NCBI GenBank assembly: GCA_018266765.1
Contig: JAFDZU010000041.1
Location: 1-46,916, forward strand
DNA length: 46,916 bases
DNA from: Bacteroidota bacterium
GTDB lineage: Bacteria > Bacteroidota > Ignavibacteria > Kapaibacteriales > UBA961
Direction: 5' to 3'
How positions within the stretch are numbered: position 1 is the first letter of the stretch; each line of letters opens with the position of its first letter. A model generated the notes under the pieces. The model was not told where the DNA came from. It searched no databases and saw only the letters and a program-made list of their open reading frames with translations. Positions 18,422 to 27,195 of this stretch are shown one piece after another. Position numbers and translations under genes: made by a program.

Positions 18422-19552
18422 ATGAATTTTAGAAACGCAAAAAAGAAAGCAATACTTGCCTTAGAAAACGGAAGAACATTCTCAGGATATGGATTTGGTA
18501 ATCTTGAAATTGAATCGAGTGGTGAAGTAGTTTTTAATACTGCAATGACCGGTTATCAAGAAATAATGACTGACCCTAGTTATAAAGGCCAAATCATGTG
18601 TTTTACATATCCACATATAGGAAATTATGGGGTAAATCCAAACGATGTTGAATCAGGTGCTCTGCAAACAGAAGGAATAATAGTCAAAGAATATTCTTCA
18701 AATTATTCTAACTTTAGGGCTACAAATTCACTCGGTACTTGGATGGAGGAACATAATAAACTTGGAATCGAAGGTATTGATACTCGAATGTTAGTTCGTA
18801 TTCTTCGAACTGAGGGTGCTATGAGAGGAATAATATCTGCAAAATCCGAGGATGAATCTGAATTGGTGAATCAGGCACGTACGTTGGTTTCGATGGAAGG
18901 ATTAGACCTTACAGCAGGTGTGACCTGTGAAAAGAAATATATTTGGAAACCTTTAGGAGAACCGTTTGAAATACCGACAACGCCATCAACTAAAAGATTC
19001 AAAGTTGCTGCTTACGATTTTGGAATAAAAAGAAATATTCTTCGCCGATTATCTGCTTATGGATGTGATGTAACTGTCTATCCAGCTCATACTTCAGCCG
19101 ATGAAGTTCTAGAATCAAATCCCGATGGAATTTTTCTTTCAAATGGGCCTGGTGATCCTTCCGCTACAAAATATGCAATTGAAACAATAAAAAAATTAGC
19201 AGGGAAGAAACCAATTTTTGGAATTTGTCTTGGGCATCAACTACTTGGGCTTGCTTTTGGTGCACAAACTTATAAACTTAAATTTGGTCATCGAGGTGCT
19301 AATCATCCTGTGAAAAATTTAATAACACAAGCAATCGAAATTTCATCACAAAATCATGGGTTTGCAGTTGATATAAACACTCTACCTTCAGAACTCGAAG
19401 CTACCCATATCAATTTGAATGACAATACGCTTTCTGGATTCCGTCATCGAGAATTACCAATCTTTTCTGTACAATATCATCCTGAAGCTTCTCCAGGTCC
19501 CCACGATTCAGATTATCTTTTTCGTCAGTTTGTTGAGATGATGTCCAAGTGA
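18422..19552 (+). CDS. carA: Carbamoyl-phosphate synthase small (glutaminase) subunit
   Basis: CarA hydrolyses glutamine and passes ammonia to CarB to make carbamoyl phosphate for pyrimidines and arginine. I choose the ATG at 18422 (376 residues), which has AAGGA about 10 nt upstream; the longer frame to 18374 would need a TTG start. The N-terminal CarA domain (ALENGRTFSGYGFG ... GEVVFNTAMTGYQEIMTDPSY) is followed by a class I glutamine amidotransferase domain with nucleophile Cys in FGICLGHQLLGLAFG (about residue 268) and the His-Glu pair in VQYHPEASPGP. carB is not in the window. Confidence 0.95.
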   Translation: MNFRNAKKKAILALENGRTFSGYGFGNLEIESSGEVVFNTAMTGYQEIMTDPSYKGQIMCFTYPHIGNYGVNPNDVESGALQTEGIIVKEYSSNYSNFRATNSLGTWMEEHNKLGIEGIDTRMLVRILRTEGAMRGIISAKSEDESELVNQARTLVSMEGLDLTAGVTCEKKYIWKPLGEPFEIPTTPSTKRFKVAAYDFGIKRNILRRLSAYGCDVTVYPAHTSADEVLESNPDGIFLSNGPGDPSATKYAIETIKKLAGKKPIFGICLGHQLLGLAFGAQTYKLKFGHRGANHPVKNLITQAIEISSQNHGFAVDINTLPSELEATHINLNDNTLSGFRHRELPIFSVQYHPEASPGPHDSDYLFRQFVEMMSK

Positions 19553-19642
19553 AATTTTATGTTAGTTTTGATTGATACAACATAAAATAATAAAAGTTAA
19601 AGACAACTCTTGACTATCTATTAAGTGCTGTCTTTGCTATAT

Positions 19643-20092
19643 TTACGATTTTTTTTGACGAACAACAAATACAGGACAATTGGACTTTCTTAAAACCTTC
19701 TCGGTAGTACTACCAAAGAGGAAGTGCTCGAAACCACCGCGACCATGAGTAGCGATACATATTAAACTTATGGAATTATCATCTGCATATTTCATTATTT
19801 CATCAGAAGCTCTTCCGTGGAGAATAGCAGATTTAACAGTAAATCCTAAATTAGTTAGTTCTTTAGAAATTCTCTCAATTCCATTTTGTGCTGCTTGTAC
19901 ATACTCGTTTTCTATATCAATAAACCCAACCCCACTATAGCCCCAATCAACAGGATAAATTACGGGTTCTATAACATGAACTAAATGAAGTACTGCATTA
20001 AGAGGTTTTGCTAACTCTTTTGCATAGCTGATAGCATCATCTGCATGTGGTGAAAAATCAGTTGGAATGAGAATAGATTCTATGGTAAACAT
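19643..20092 (-). CDS. UspA-family universal stress protein
   Basis: This is a single-domain universal stress protein of 150 residues. The start at 20092 is set by AAAGGAGG a few bases upstream and by the family N-terminus MFTIESILIPTDFSPHADDA. The C-terminal nucleotide-binding motif G-2x-G-9x-G-S/T is present in THGRGGFEHFLFGSTTEKVL, followed by CPVFVV. Such proteins bind ATP and aid survival under stress, but the specific role cannot be read from sequence. It is convergent with carA. Confidence 0.93.
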   Translation of the reverse strand: MFTIESILIPTDFSPHADDAISYAKELAKPLNAVLHLVHVIEPVIYPVDWGYSGVGFIDIENEYVQAAQNGIERISKELTNLGFTVKSAILHGRASDEIMKYADDNSISLICIATHGRGGFEHFLFGSTTEKVLRKSNCPVFVVRQKKS

Positions 20093-20321
20093 GACTTCCT
20101 CCTTTGATGTAATAAAAACATTATAATTCAACTCCTTACAAAAGTCCGTAATTTATTCTTTATAAACAATGATTTTAATCATTTATTTTGGAATTGCATA
20201 GTTAATTTTTCGTAGCATTCAAAATTACGATAAACAACTATCCATTTATTTGTAAATTTATCCTGTCAATTAATAATTCTAATTGTGGTGAGATTAATTA
20301 TAATAATTATAACTTGTATCT

Positions 20322-21701
20322 ATGTCTATAACTACACGCCAACACAATGCAATTGCAATTATCATATTTTGTGCGTTGCTCGTTTTTTTTAGGTTAAATT
20401 CCGGGCAATTACAATCCATCGAAACCTTGCTTGCATTCAAAGCAGATTTAATTTTACAGTTTAATGGTTTTTTTGATCTTGCTCCATATTTTTCAGGAGA
20501 CGGAAATTCTCAATTTGCAATGCCGCCAATGGGAATTTGGCTAACCGTACTTTCTATGAAATATTTAGGGAACTTACCTCTTCATCTTCGTATTCCGTCG
20601 GTACTTTGCTCAGCTGTTTCATTAGTTTTGATGTATCAAATTGCTCGTAGAATACTAAGTTATCAATTTGCATTAATTGCACCTGTTTTACTCGCTTCAA
20701 CTCTTGTTTGGAATTCGTATGCTCGACAGGCAGGAGCAGATATACCTGCTGTAATGTTTGTTTTAATATCTTTTTGGTGTTTAATAAAATTAGGAGAAGA
20801 ATCAAAATTAAAATCTAATTTCAAAAAGATATCTTCAAAATATGGACTCATCTTATTGTATTCTATAGGTTTAACCGGAAGTTTATTGTCAGGATTTCTT
20901 TCAGGACTAATCGCTGCGATGATGCTATTACCATTGATTCCATATCTTAAACAAAAAGCATTATTTTCTTGTTGTTTTGGAGCGTTGACAGGAATATTTA
21001 TCGCCTGTTTGTGGTATCATCATGTGTATTTGAATCCATCTGCAATGTTTTCGGGAAAAATAACGTTAAGTCAAATTTCTTCTCTATTATTTGCTTCTAT
21101 TGTAGCTCAACCATTTAGTTTTATTGCTATTATAACTCCATTTTTGATAATCATCAATAATCGTAAGGTTTCAACAAAACAAAAATATACATCTGTTGAA
21201 TTTGCTGTATTAACTTGGTCTTCAGTTTCATTACTTTTAAGTGGTCTATTTTATAGTGAGTTTTTTTCAGAATCTTCTGCTATTGTAATTTCTGCACCTT
21301 CATTAATTATAATTGCTTTACGTGGATATGAACTTGCAGGTTCATCTTCACAGTATTCTAAACTAATGTGGATGATTTTAACAAGTTTGTTCTTTGCAGT
21401 AATTTGTTCATTTAATCAAGGATTAATACATAATATTTTTATAGCGAGTGGTGATTTAATCAGTTCAATTTTACCAATTATAATCTTAGCATTAATAATA
21501 ATAATAATTGGATTTGTTTTCCCTAAACATCGTTTACATCAAATTACATCTCGTCTAACTTTTTGGTTCATAATAATAATTCCTATACTTTTAATTCTAC
21601 GAATAGCTGTAATCAATATTTCTAAGCCAAACCGAATGAATCCGAAAAAGACAGAAGCAACTAATTTATCACAAAAAGTTATTGTAGAAAACGTAGGGTA
21701 A
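20322..21701 (+). CDS. ArnT/PMT-like membrane glycosyltransferase
   Basis: This is a 459-residue polytopic membrane protein with about 10-12 hydrophobic spans. The first periplasmic loop has the family layout of GT39/GT83 enzymes (ArnT, PMT_2): an acidic position in IETLLAFKADLIL, then QFAMPPMGIWLTVLSMKYLG, then LRIPSVLCSAVSLVLMYQIA and RRILSYQFALIAP. Such enzymes move a sugar from a lipid-phosphate carrier to lipid A or protein on the outer face of the inner membrane. The first motif is degenerate (E without the usual DE pair), so donor and acceptor are unknown. It is transcribed towards the DUF3109-rpoN unit 103 bp later. Confidence 0.7.
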   Translation: MSITTRQHNAIAIIIFCALLVFFRLNSGQLQSIETLLAFKADLILQFNGFFDLAPYFSGDGNSQFAMPPMGIWLTVLSMKYLGNLPLHLRIPSVLCSAVSLVLMYQIARRILSYQFALIAPVLLASTLVWNSYARQAGADIPAVMFVLISFWCLIKLGEESKLKSNFKKISSKYGLILLYSIGLTGSLLSGFLSGLIAAMMLLPLIPYLKQKALFSCCFGALTGIFIACLWYHHVYLNPSAMFSGKITLSQISSLLFASIVAQPFSFIAIITPFLIIINNRKVSTKQKYTSVEFAVLTWSSVSLLLSGLFYSEFFSESSAIVISAPSLIIIALRGYELAGSSSQYSKLMWMILTSLFFAVICSFNQGLIHNIFIASGDLISSILPIIILALIIIIIGFVFPKHRLHQITSRLTFWFIIIIPILLILRIAVINISKPNRMNPKKTEATNLSQKVIVENVG

Positions 21702-21804
21702 TAATAATTTATTATGGTAAAATTTGGCGTGTAAAGTAAAAATTTCGTAGATTGCACACAATAATTATACCATTTTTTCAAAACGATGAATTCGGGGGAG
21801 TTCT

Positions 21805-22389
21805 ATGTTTTTGATTGACTCAATTTTAGTTGATGAGTCGCTGGCAAAAGTGCAGTTTTGTTGCGATTTGAATAAGTGTAAAGGGGCATGTTGTACGCTA
21901 TCAGGAGATGATGGTGCACCTCTTCTTAATGAAGAAGTAGCGCACGTACAAAACTCAGTAGAAGCAGCTTCTCTTTATTTATCACAGAGATCAAAAGATG
22001 AAATTGCAAAACATGGTGCAGTTTCGGGTTCTCACGGTGATTATTCGACTACTTGTATAGATAATCGTGATTGTGTATTTGTGTTCTATGATTCCGGAGT
22101 GGCAAGATGTTCGATTGAAAAAGCACACTTTGACGGATTATTAGAATTTCGCAAACCAATATCTTGTCATTTATTTCCGATTAGGGTTGGGAATTTTGGC
22201 GGGGATTATATTTCATACCAACCTTTTTCAATATGTGACCCGGCAAAAGATAAAGGCAAATCTGAAAATATTTATGCAGTTGAAATGCTACGAGAACCAC
22301 TCGTAAGACTGTATGGAGAGCAATGGTACGATTCACTTTGCAACCATATTAGAACTGTAAATCCCAATTTCACCGGAGCAAATACATGA
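21805..22389 (+). CDS. DUF3109 cysteine-cluster protein
   Basis: This is a 194-residue protein of the DUF3109/YkgJ-like group. Cysteines occur in the pattern FCCDLNKCKGACC (about residues 18-30), then CIDNRDC, CSIEKAHF, ISCHLFPIR and SICDP, the typical metal or iron-sulfur ligand set of this family. Function is unproven. GGGGGAG lies 4 nt before the ATG. Its TGA overlaps the rpoN start as ATGA, so the two are translationally coupled. Confidence 0.85.
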   Translation: MFLIDSILVDESLAKVQFCCDLNKCKGACCTLSGDDGAPLLNEEVAHVQNSVEAASLYLSQRSKDEIAKHGAVSGSHGDYSTTCIDNRDCVFVFYDSGVARCSIEKAHFDGLLEFRKPISCHLFPIRVGNFGGDYISYQPFSICDPAKDKGKSENIYAVEMLREPLVRLYGEQWYDSLCNHIRTVNPNFTGANT

Positions 22390-24110
22390 AATTATCTCTA
22401 TCACTCCAAACCTCAATGCTGCAAACGCTTACACCGCAGCAAATACAATATTTAAAACTACTCCAACTTCCGGTACTCCAACTCGAACAGCACATTAGGC
22501 AAGAAATTGAAGAGAATCCGATGCTTGAAGAGCTTGAGGATAGTGCCGACGCATCACCCGAGGATGATGATTATGATGAAGATGTTCCCACCATTGATAA
22601 ACCTATTATAAACGAAAGAGAAGACTATTTTGAAGATAAAGGTCATTCTGATGATTCAGAGGGATTTGATGATCGTATCTCCTCACAAGAGGATAATTTT
22701 GATGAAAATCATCATGATCCTTTTGAATTCTATGAATTAGCGTGGAATGAAACTGCCCCTTCTGATTCACCACGAAATGACGATTTCGATGATAATGATT
22801 ATTTTCAGCCAAAAGACGTTCCTTCATTTATTGATGAATTGCTCACTCAACTTCGATTTTTAGATTTAACAAAAGAAGATTTGATATTGGGTGAGTATAT
22901 AATTGGAAATATAGATGCAGATGGTTATTTACGGCGCGAACTTGAGGAAATTGTGCAAGAGGTAAATGATGTAATTGGCGATTATAATCTCAAAACTCGT
23001 AAAGCAATTCTACAAAAAGAAAGAGAAGCATTAAACTTAGCACTTGAACAAGCAACTGCTTCCTTACAATCAAACTATGACAATCCAGCCCGAAGTTATT
23101 CCGTAGAAATTGAAGCTCCTGCAGTTGTGATTAAGAAAGAAATGCCTGTTCCTGTTTTTTATGATTTTATTACTTTTGCTCAAGCTGAAAAAATACTAAA
23201 AGAGGTTCAGAAGCTCGATCCTCCCGGAATTGGTTCTCGCACAATTAAAGAATGCTTGGTGGCTCAACTGAAAGCAATTATGAACCCAACCGAGGTTCAA
23301 AAACTTGCACTTAAAGTAATGGAAGTAACCTATGATGCATTTGCAATGAAGCATTATCCTGTCATTACAAAGACATTGGGAATTACTGATGAAGAACTCA
23401 AGGCGGTCATAGAGATTATCAGACGTTTAAACCCCAAACCGGGTGGTGGGACAGCGGCAGCAGCTACCAATTCCGTAATTCCCGATTTTATGGTTGAATA
23501 CGATGAGGAAAAGGATGATATCATAATTAATGTTAACGATAGTCGAATACCTGCACTCGGTGTAAATGTGATGTATGAAAAACTAAAGAAAGAAGCAAGG
23601 TATAAAAAATTTAACAAAGAAACAAGTCAATGGTTGCGTAAAAAATACGATGATGCAAAATTCCTTCTTCAAGCAATTAAACAACGAAAAGTGACGATGC
23701 TGAAAGTAATGACTGGAATTGCCGGACTTCAAAGAGAATTTTTTAAACATGGTGAAAATGCTATCAAGCCATTAATTTATAAAGATGTAGCTGAAGATAC
23801 CGGACTTGATGTTTCTACTATCTGTAGAATAGTAAACGGAAAATTTGTTCAAACAGGATATGGAACATTTGAACTTCGATATTTTTTTAGTGAATCATTA
23901 CCCTCTGATGATGGTGAAGAAGTTTCTACTCGAATAGTGAAACAACGAATTCGTGAAATGGTAGATAAGGAACCTAAAGGAAAACCTCACAGCGATGAAA
24001 AATTAACAAAAGAACTTAAAAAAATGGGGTTAAACGTTGCTCGAAGGACAGTTGCAAAATATCGAGAACAAATGAGAATTCCCGTGGCTCGTCTTCGGAA
24101 AGAACTTTAA
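22386..24110 (+). CDS. rpoN: RNA polymerase sigma-54 factor
   Basis: RpoN directs RNA polymerase to -24/-12 promoters and needs AAA+ activators. The 574 residues begin with the activator-interaction region (LSLQTSMLQTLTPQQIQYLK, residues 3-22). A long acidic linker follows (about 47-140), then the core-binding region (ILKEVQKLDPPGIGSRTIKE) and the DNA-binding domain with HTH (EDTGLDVSTICRIVNGKFVQ). It ends with the RpoN box ARRTVAKYRE (552-561). The protein is longer than the usual 430-500 residues because of the acidic linker and an insertion of roughly 60 residues after GNIDADGYLRREL. The ATGA overlap with DUF3109 fixes the start. Confidence 0.96.
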   Translation: MKLSLSLQTSMLQTLTPQQIQYLKLLQLPVLQLEQHIRQEIEENPMLEELEDSADASPEDDDYDEDVPTIDKPIINEREDYFEDKGHSDDSEGFDDRISSQEDNFDENHHDPFEFYELAWNETAPSDSPRNDDFDDNDYFQPKDVPSFIDELLTQLRFLDLTKEDLILGEYIIGNIDADGYLRRELEEIVQEVNDVIGDYNLKTRKAILQKEREALNLALEQATASLQSNYDNPARSYSVEIEAPAVVIKKEMPVPVFYDFITFAQAEKILKEVQKLDPPGIGSRTIKECLVAQLKAIMNPTEVQKLALKVMEVTYDAFAMKHYPVITKTLGITDEELKAVIEIIRRLNPKPGGGTAAAATNSVIPDFMVEYDEEKDDIIINVNDSRIPALGVNVMYEKLKKEARYKKFNKETSQWLRKKYDDAKFLLQAIKQRKVTMLKVMTGIAGLQREFFKHGENAIKPLIYKDVAEDTGLDVSTICRIVNGKFVQTGYGTFELRYFFSESLPSDDGEEVSTRIVKQRIREMVDKEPKGKPHSDEKLTKELKKMGLNVARRTVAKYREQMRIPVARLRKEL

Positions 24111-24136
24111 ATAATGATTATTGTAAGATTAAATAA

Positions 24137-25285
24137 ATGAAAACACTTCCCGAAATACTTGCACGAGCTGACAAAGTGTTCCGACCACTTACAGTATCCA
24201 TGCCTGCCAAGGCAACCGTTGCTTTGTATTCAGCAAATCGTAAGCATTTTATCAACAAAATCGCAAACGATTACCCTCGTTATAATTATAATCCACCTGA
24301 AGAATTATCGCGCATAATGTGGGATATTCGGTTTCGTTCACCACTGTTTAATGCTGCAGGAATGTTTAAAAATGGTGAAGGATATCCACTTGTAGCTCGG
24401 CAAGGTGCAGGAGCATATCTCGCAGGAACTACGACCGGTTCACCTCGAAAAGGAAATAAAAAAAATAATATTTATCAACCATTTGCACCTTACCCTCGTT
24501 CCAAAGCGGCTTCAAATTGGCTCGGTTTACCAAATGAAGGTCATGGAGTAGTTGCAGAACGATTATCGGAACTCGATAAAATAAATGGATGTCCGATTGG
24601 TGCAAGCGTCAGTGCCTCTCCCGGCGAACATGAAAAAGTTGCATTAGTTGAATTGACACAAGGAATGAATTTATACGAAAAAGCCGGTGTTGATTTCATT
24701 GAATTAAATGAAAGCTGTCCAAATGTTCCAAGTCATGGAATTACTTCTACTGCTGTGCTTGACGATCAGTTGGTAAATAGGTGTGAATATATTTTCCATA
24801 CTTTTCTCCAGAAAAGAAAGCGACGATTACCGGTTATTGTCAAATTTTCAAATGATACTCATATAACAATGGTTCCACTCCTTATTGACTTATTAGTTAC
24901 ACTTGGTTTTGATGGAATTAATTTTGGAAATACTTCAACAAGTTATAAACAATACGAACCATATATTCATCCATCCGAAAAGAAATTATACGAATACTTC
25001 GTTTCTAATTTTGGTGGAGGGTTGAGCGGAAAACCACTGTTGAGTTCGTCATTATCACTGTGTACAGCATCTGTAGATTACTTACGTGAGCATCTACCAA
25101 AACATGAGTTTCATGTTATCCGTACCGGTGGAATTGAAACACCAGAAGATGTACACGCCTCAGAACATGCAGGAATATCGCTTAACCAATGGTACACAGG
25201 ATATTTTGAAAATTATTCCCATACAGGAAACGACGTTTATCAAAAATTCTACGAGAAATTACTTCTACTTGAACAGCAACAATAG
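24137..25285 (+). CDS. pyrD: Dihydroorotate dehydrogenase-like flavoprotein
   Basis: This 382-residue TIM-barrel enzyme is expected to oxidise dihydroorotate to orotate with FMN. Seen are FRSPLFNAAGMFKNGEG (about residues 67-83), FIELNESCPNVPSHG (187-201) with Cys194 where class 1 enzymes have their catalytic Cys, FDGINFGNTSTS, GGLSGKPL and IRTGGIETPEDV near the phosphate site. An N-terminal extension of about 60 residues is more like class 2 length. Class is therefore unclear, and a dihydrothymine/dihydropyrimidine-type relative is possible. It follows rpoN after 26 bp, probably in one transcript. Confidence 0.78.
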   Translation: MKTLPEILARADKVFRPLTVSMPAKATVALYSANRKHFINKIANDYPRYNYNPPEELSRIMWDIRFRSPLFNAAGMFKNGEGYPLVARQGAGAYLAGTTTGSPRKGNKKNNIYQPFAPYPRSKAASNWLGLPNEGHGVVAERLSELDKINGCPIGASVSASPGEHEKVALVELTQGMNLYEKAGVDFIELNESCPNVPSHGITSTAVLDDQLVNRCEYIFHTFLQKRKRRLPVIVKFSNDTHITMVPLLIDLLVTLGFDGINFGNTSTSYKQYEPYIHPSEKKLYEYFVSNFGGGLSGKPLLSSSLSLCTASVDYLREHLPKHEFHVIRTGGIETPEDVHASEHAGISLNQWYTGYFENYSHTGNDVYQKFYEKLLLLEQQQ

Positions 25286-25632
25286 AATTTCCTCAAAATA
25301 TTAATTTTGCTTACCAAATTTATGATTAACTATTAAAACAGTACTATAGATTTAATGAGACTATGTTCTTGGAAATTATGAGCATGTTCTTTTTTTGCTT
25401 CTCAATTTTTCGATTTTTTTTTAATCGATACCAGAATAAATAGATTAATTTTATTTTTTTCTTGTTTTGGTTGTAAGTTTGCTTTGTGAAATTACATAAA
25501 GTGAAATTTACAACTAAAGTTTGTAAGAATTAATTACTTACTTATTTAAGTAACATTTAATACTTAAAATCAAGACAAATCACAAATCCTGACAATTGAA
25601 ATTATAGAAAGGGAAGAGGAGTGTGTTATAAT
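25286..25632. other. AT-rich intergenic region after pyrD
   Basis: These 347 bases between the convergent pyrD-like gene and the T9SS cargo gene hold no ORF that I believe. Only weak AT hairpins are visible, for example CGATT/AATCG around a T8 loop (25411-25427), which is not a convincing terminator. I see nothing else. Confidence 0.6.
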
Positions 25633-26247
25633 TTATTGGAGTACGAAAAAAGTGCCTTTTACTATTGGAGATTCGCCTGTAGGAGAAATTACAAAGTAAA
25701 AAATGCCTGATGCATAATGCGAGCTGTTTAATAAAAAATAATCATCATTAGTAATTCCTGAATATAGTTTTACGCCTTGTATCGAATATATATGAATCTG
25801 GTGTTCTGATTTTTTTAAATTATCAAAATAAAGTTTTGATTTAGTTGTAATCGGACTAGGTCGTATTTGATAACCTCCGATACTTTTATCAATAATTTCA
25901 ACACTTATAACCTCTGACGAGCCCCTTCCACCTAATTCTAGTTTATAGTAGTTAAAGCTATTTATAATTGGATTTTCATCTGCAAAATTGTAGGGAGCTC
26001 TTGTTGAAACACTGCCACAAACGCCTTCTATAGCACCGATAAGTTCAAAATTTGTACTGTCAGCAGAACGGTAGATTTTGATTCCGCTACAAGTATTACC
26101 AGATGAAATGAACCAATTAAGGTCAATCGCACCATTGTTTTCAAAAGCAGTAAAATTCTCAATTATCGTATTTGATTGCGCAAAAGTAAATGGAACAAAG
26201 ACAAAGCTTAGAATGATAAAGTAAAGTAATGTCATTGCTTTTCTCAT
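25633..26247 (-). CDS. Secreted protein with T9SS type A-like sorting domain
   Basis: This is a 204-residue exported protein. A signal peptide covers residues 1-23 (MRKAMTLLYFIILSFVFVPF, ending TFAQ). Residues about 25-115 look like a fibronectin III-type beta sandwich (LNWFISSGNTCSGIKIYRSADST is the pattern, with NYYKLEL). Residues about 120-204 resemble a short T9SS C-terminal sorting domain (IHIYSIQGVKLYSG ... ASGIFYFVISPTGE). It is likely carried by the outer-membrane type IX system to the cell surface. It lies just downstream of the sigma/anti-sigma pair on the same strand. Confidence 0.7.
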   Translation of the reverse strand: MRKAMTLLYFIILSFVFVPFTFAQSNTIIENFTAFENNGAIDLNWFISSGNTCSGIKIYRSADSTNFELIGAIEGVCGSVSTRAPYNFADENPIINSFNYYKLELGGRGSSEVISVEIIDKSIGGYQIRPSPITTKSKLYFDNLKKSEHQIHIYSIQGVKLYSGITNDDYFLLNSSHYASGIFYFVISPTGESPIVKGTFFVLQ

Positions 26248-26290
26248 TTTTATTAATAAGAGGTAAAAAAACTAAAAAAATGTTTTGCAA

Positions 26291-26566
26291 TTATTTTTTA
26301 GGATTAATGTTATGAATTATTTTTTGCTTTAATTCAATGTTTATTTGAATTGGAATTTGTGATTCTTCAGACGTTGAGATATGTTTTAGCAGAAGTTTAT
26401 CTAGTAATTTACTTTGTTTCTCATATTCAAAACATGCTTCGCACAACCTTGTGTGTATTTTTAGCATTAGTCTTTCCTTCAATGAAAGATTGAGAAGTAA
26501 TTGTTTATCTATCAGTTCAGACGCTTTTTTACAAGAAAGCATCAGAAGATCTAACAATGTTTTCAT
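26291..26566 (-). CDS. Putative zinc-finger anti-sigma factor
   Basis: This is a 91-residue protein with the zf-HC2 anti-sigma pattern: Cys in MLSCKKASELI, then HTRLCEACFEYEKQ giving H-x3-C-x2-C (about residues 47-54). The start at 26566 is chosen because its ATG overlaps the stop of the sigma gene as ATGA; the frame extends a little further upstream. It has no membrane span, so it would be a soluble anti-sigma controlling the adjacent ECF sigma factor. The inducing signal is unknown. Confidence 0.75.
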   Translation of the reverse strand: MKTLLDLLMLSCKKASELIDKQLLLNLSLKERLMLKIHTRLCEACFEYEKQSKLLDKLLLKHISTSEESQIPIQINIELKQKIIHNINPKK

Positions 26567-27138
26567 ATTTTGAACCAGTGAGTTTCTAAACACTTACGTA
26601 ATTGTAATTTAGCGCGATGTAGTATTTGCCAAAAATTAGTAGGGGTTATTCCTATTTCCTGACATATTGCAACTCCTTTTCGTTCTTCAATATATTTGAG
26701 GTGAATAGCTGAAAACCAATGTTGTGGCAAACGTTGCATACATTCTTCGAATTGTTTTGTAAATTCAGGATTGTCTAATATATGTGATGATTCTACCAAC
26801 CAAGGTTGTGGAGTTTCTTCAGGTCTCCAATGTTCGTTAGCATCAAAATATTCATCTAAAGAGATAGTGTTATTGGTAGTTTGATGACGAAAATTACTTC
26901 GGTAATGATCATTAATTTTGTTATTTAAAATAGCAAACAGCCAAGATTTAGGATTGCTTTTACCTTCAAATTTATCGAAAGAATTAACCGCCACTAAAAA
27001 CGTATCTTGTACTAAATCTTCAGCAATTTCTCTGTCAGATGTTTTATGAAGAGCCCATGAAAATAAGTTATCAGAATACAACTTTACCCAACTTGTAATA
27101 GTGGTTGCAGGATTATTTGTATCCATTTCATTAAGCAT
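26563..27138 (-). CDS. ECF-type RNA polymerase sigma factor
   Basis: This is a 191-residue ECF sigma factor. Region 2 is at about residues 20-85 (DREIAEDLVQDTFLVAV, then FEGKSNPKSWLFAILNNKIN), and region 4 is at about 130-185 (LPQHWFSAIHLKYIEERKG followed by an HTH with ITPTNFWQILHRAKLQLRKC). Between them is the HWRPEETPQPW segment seen in a known ECF subgroup (TIGR02943-like) that pairs with zf-HC2 proteins, as it does here. Target promoters are not evident from the window. ftsK starts upstream on the same strand with a 57-bp gap. Confidence 0.92.
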   Translation of the reverse strand: MLNEMDTNNPATTITSWVKLYSDNLFSWALHKTSDREIAEDLVQDTFLVAVNSFDKFEGKSNPKSWLFAILNNKINDHYRSNFRHQTTNNTISLDEYFDANEHWRPEETPQPWLVESSHILDNPEFTKQFEECMQRLPQHWFSAIHLKYIEERKGVAICQEIGITPTNFWQILHRAKLQLRKCLETHWFKI

Positions 27139-27195
27139 AATATACTATATTGAGAGTATAATAATAATAGCGATTTTTTAATAAAATTATATTGG

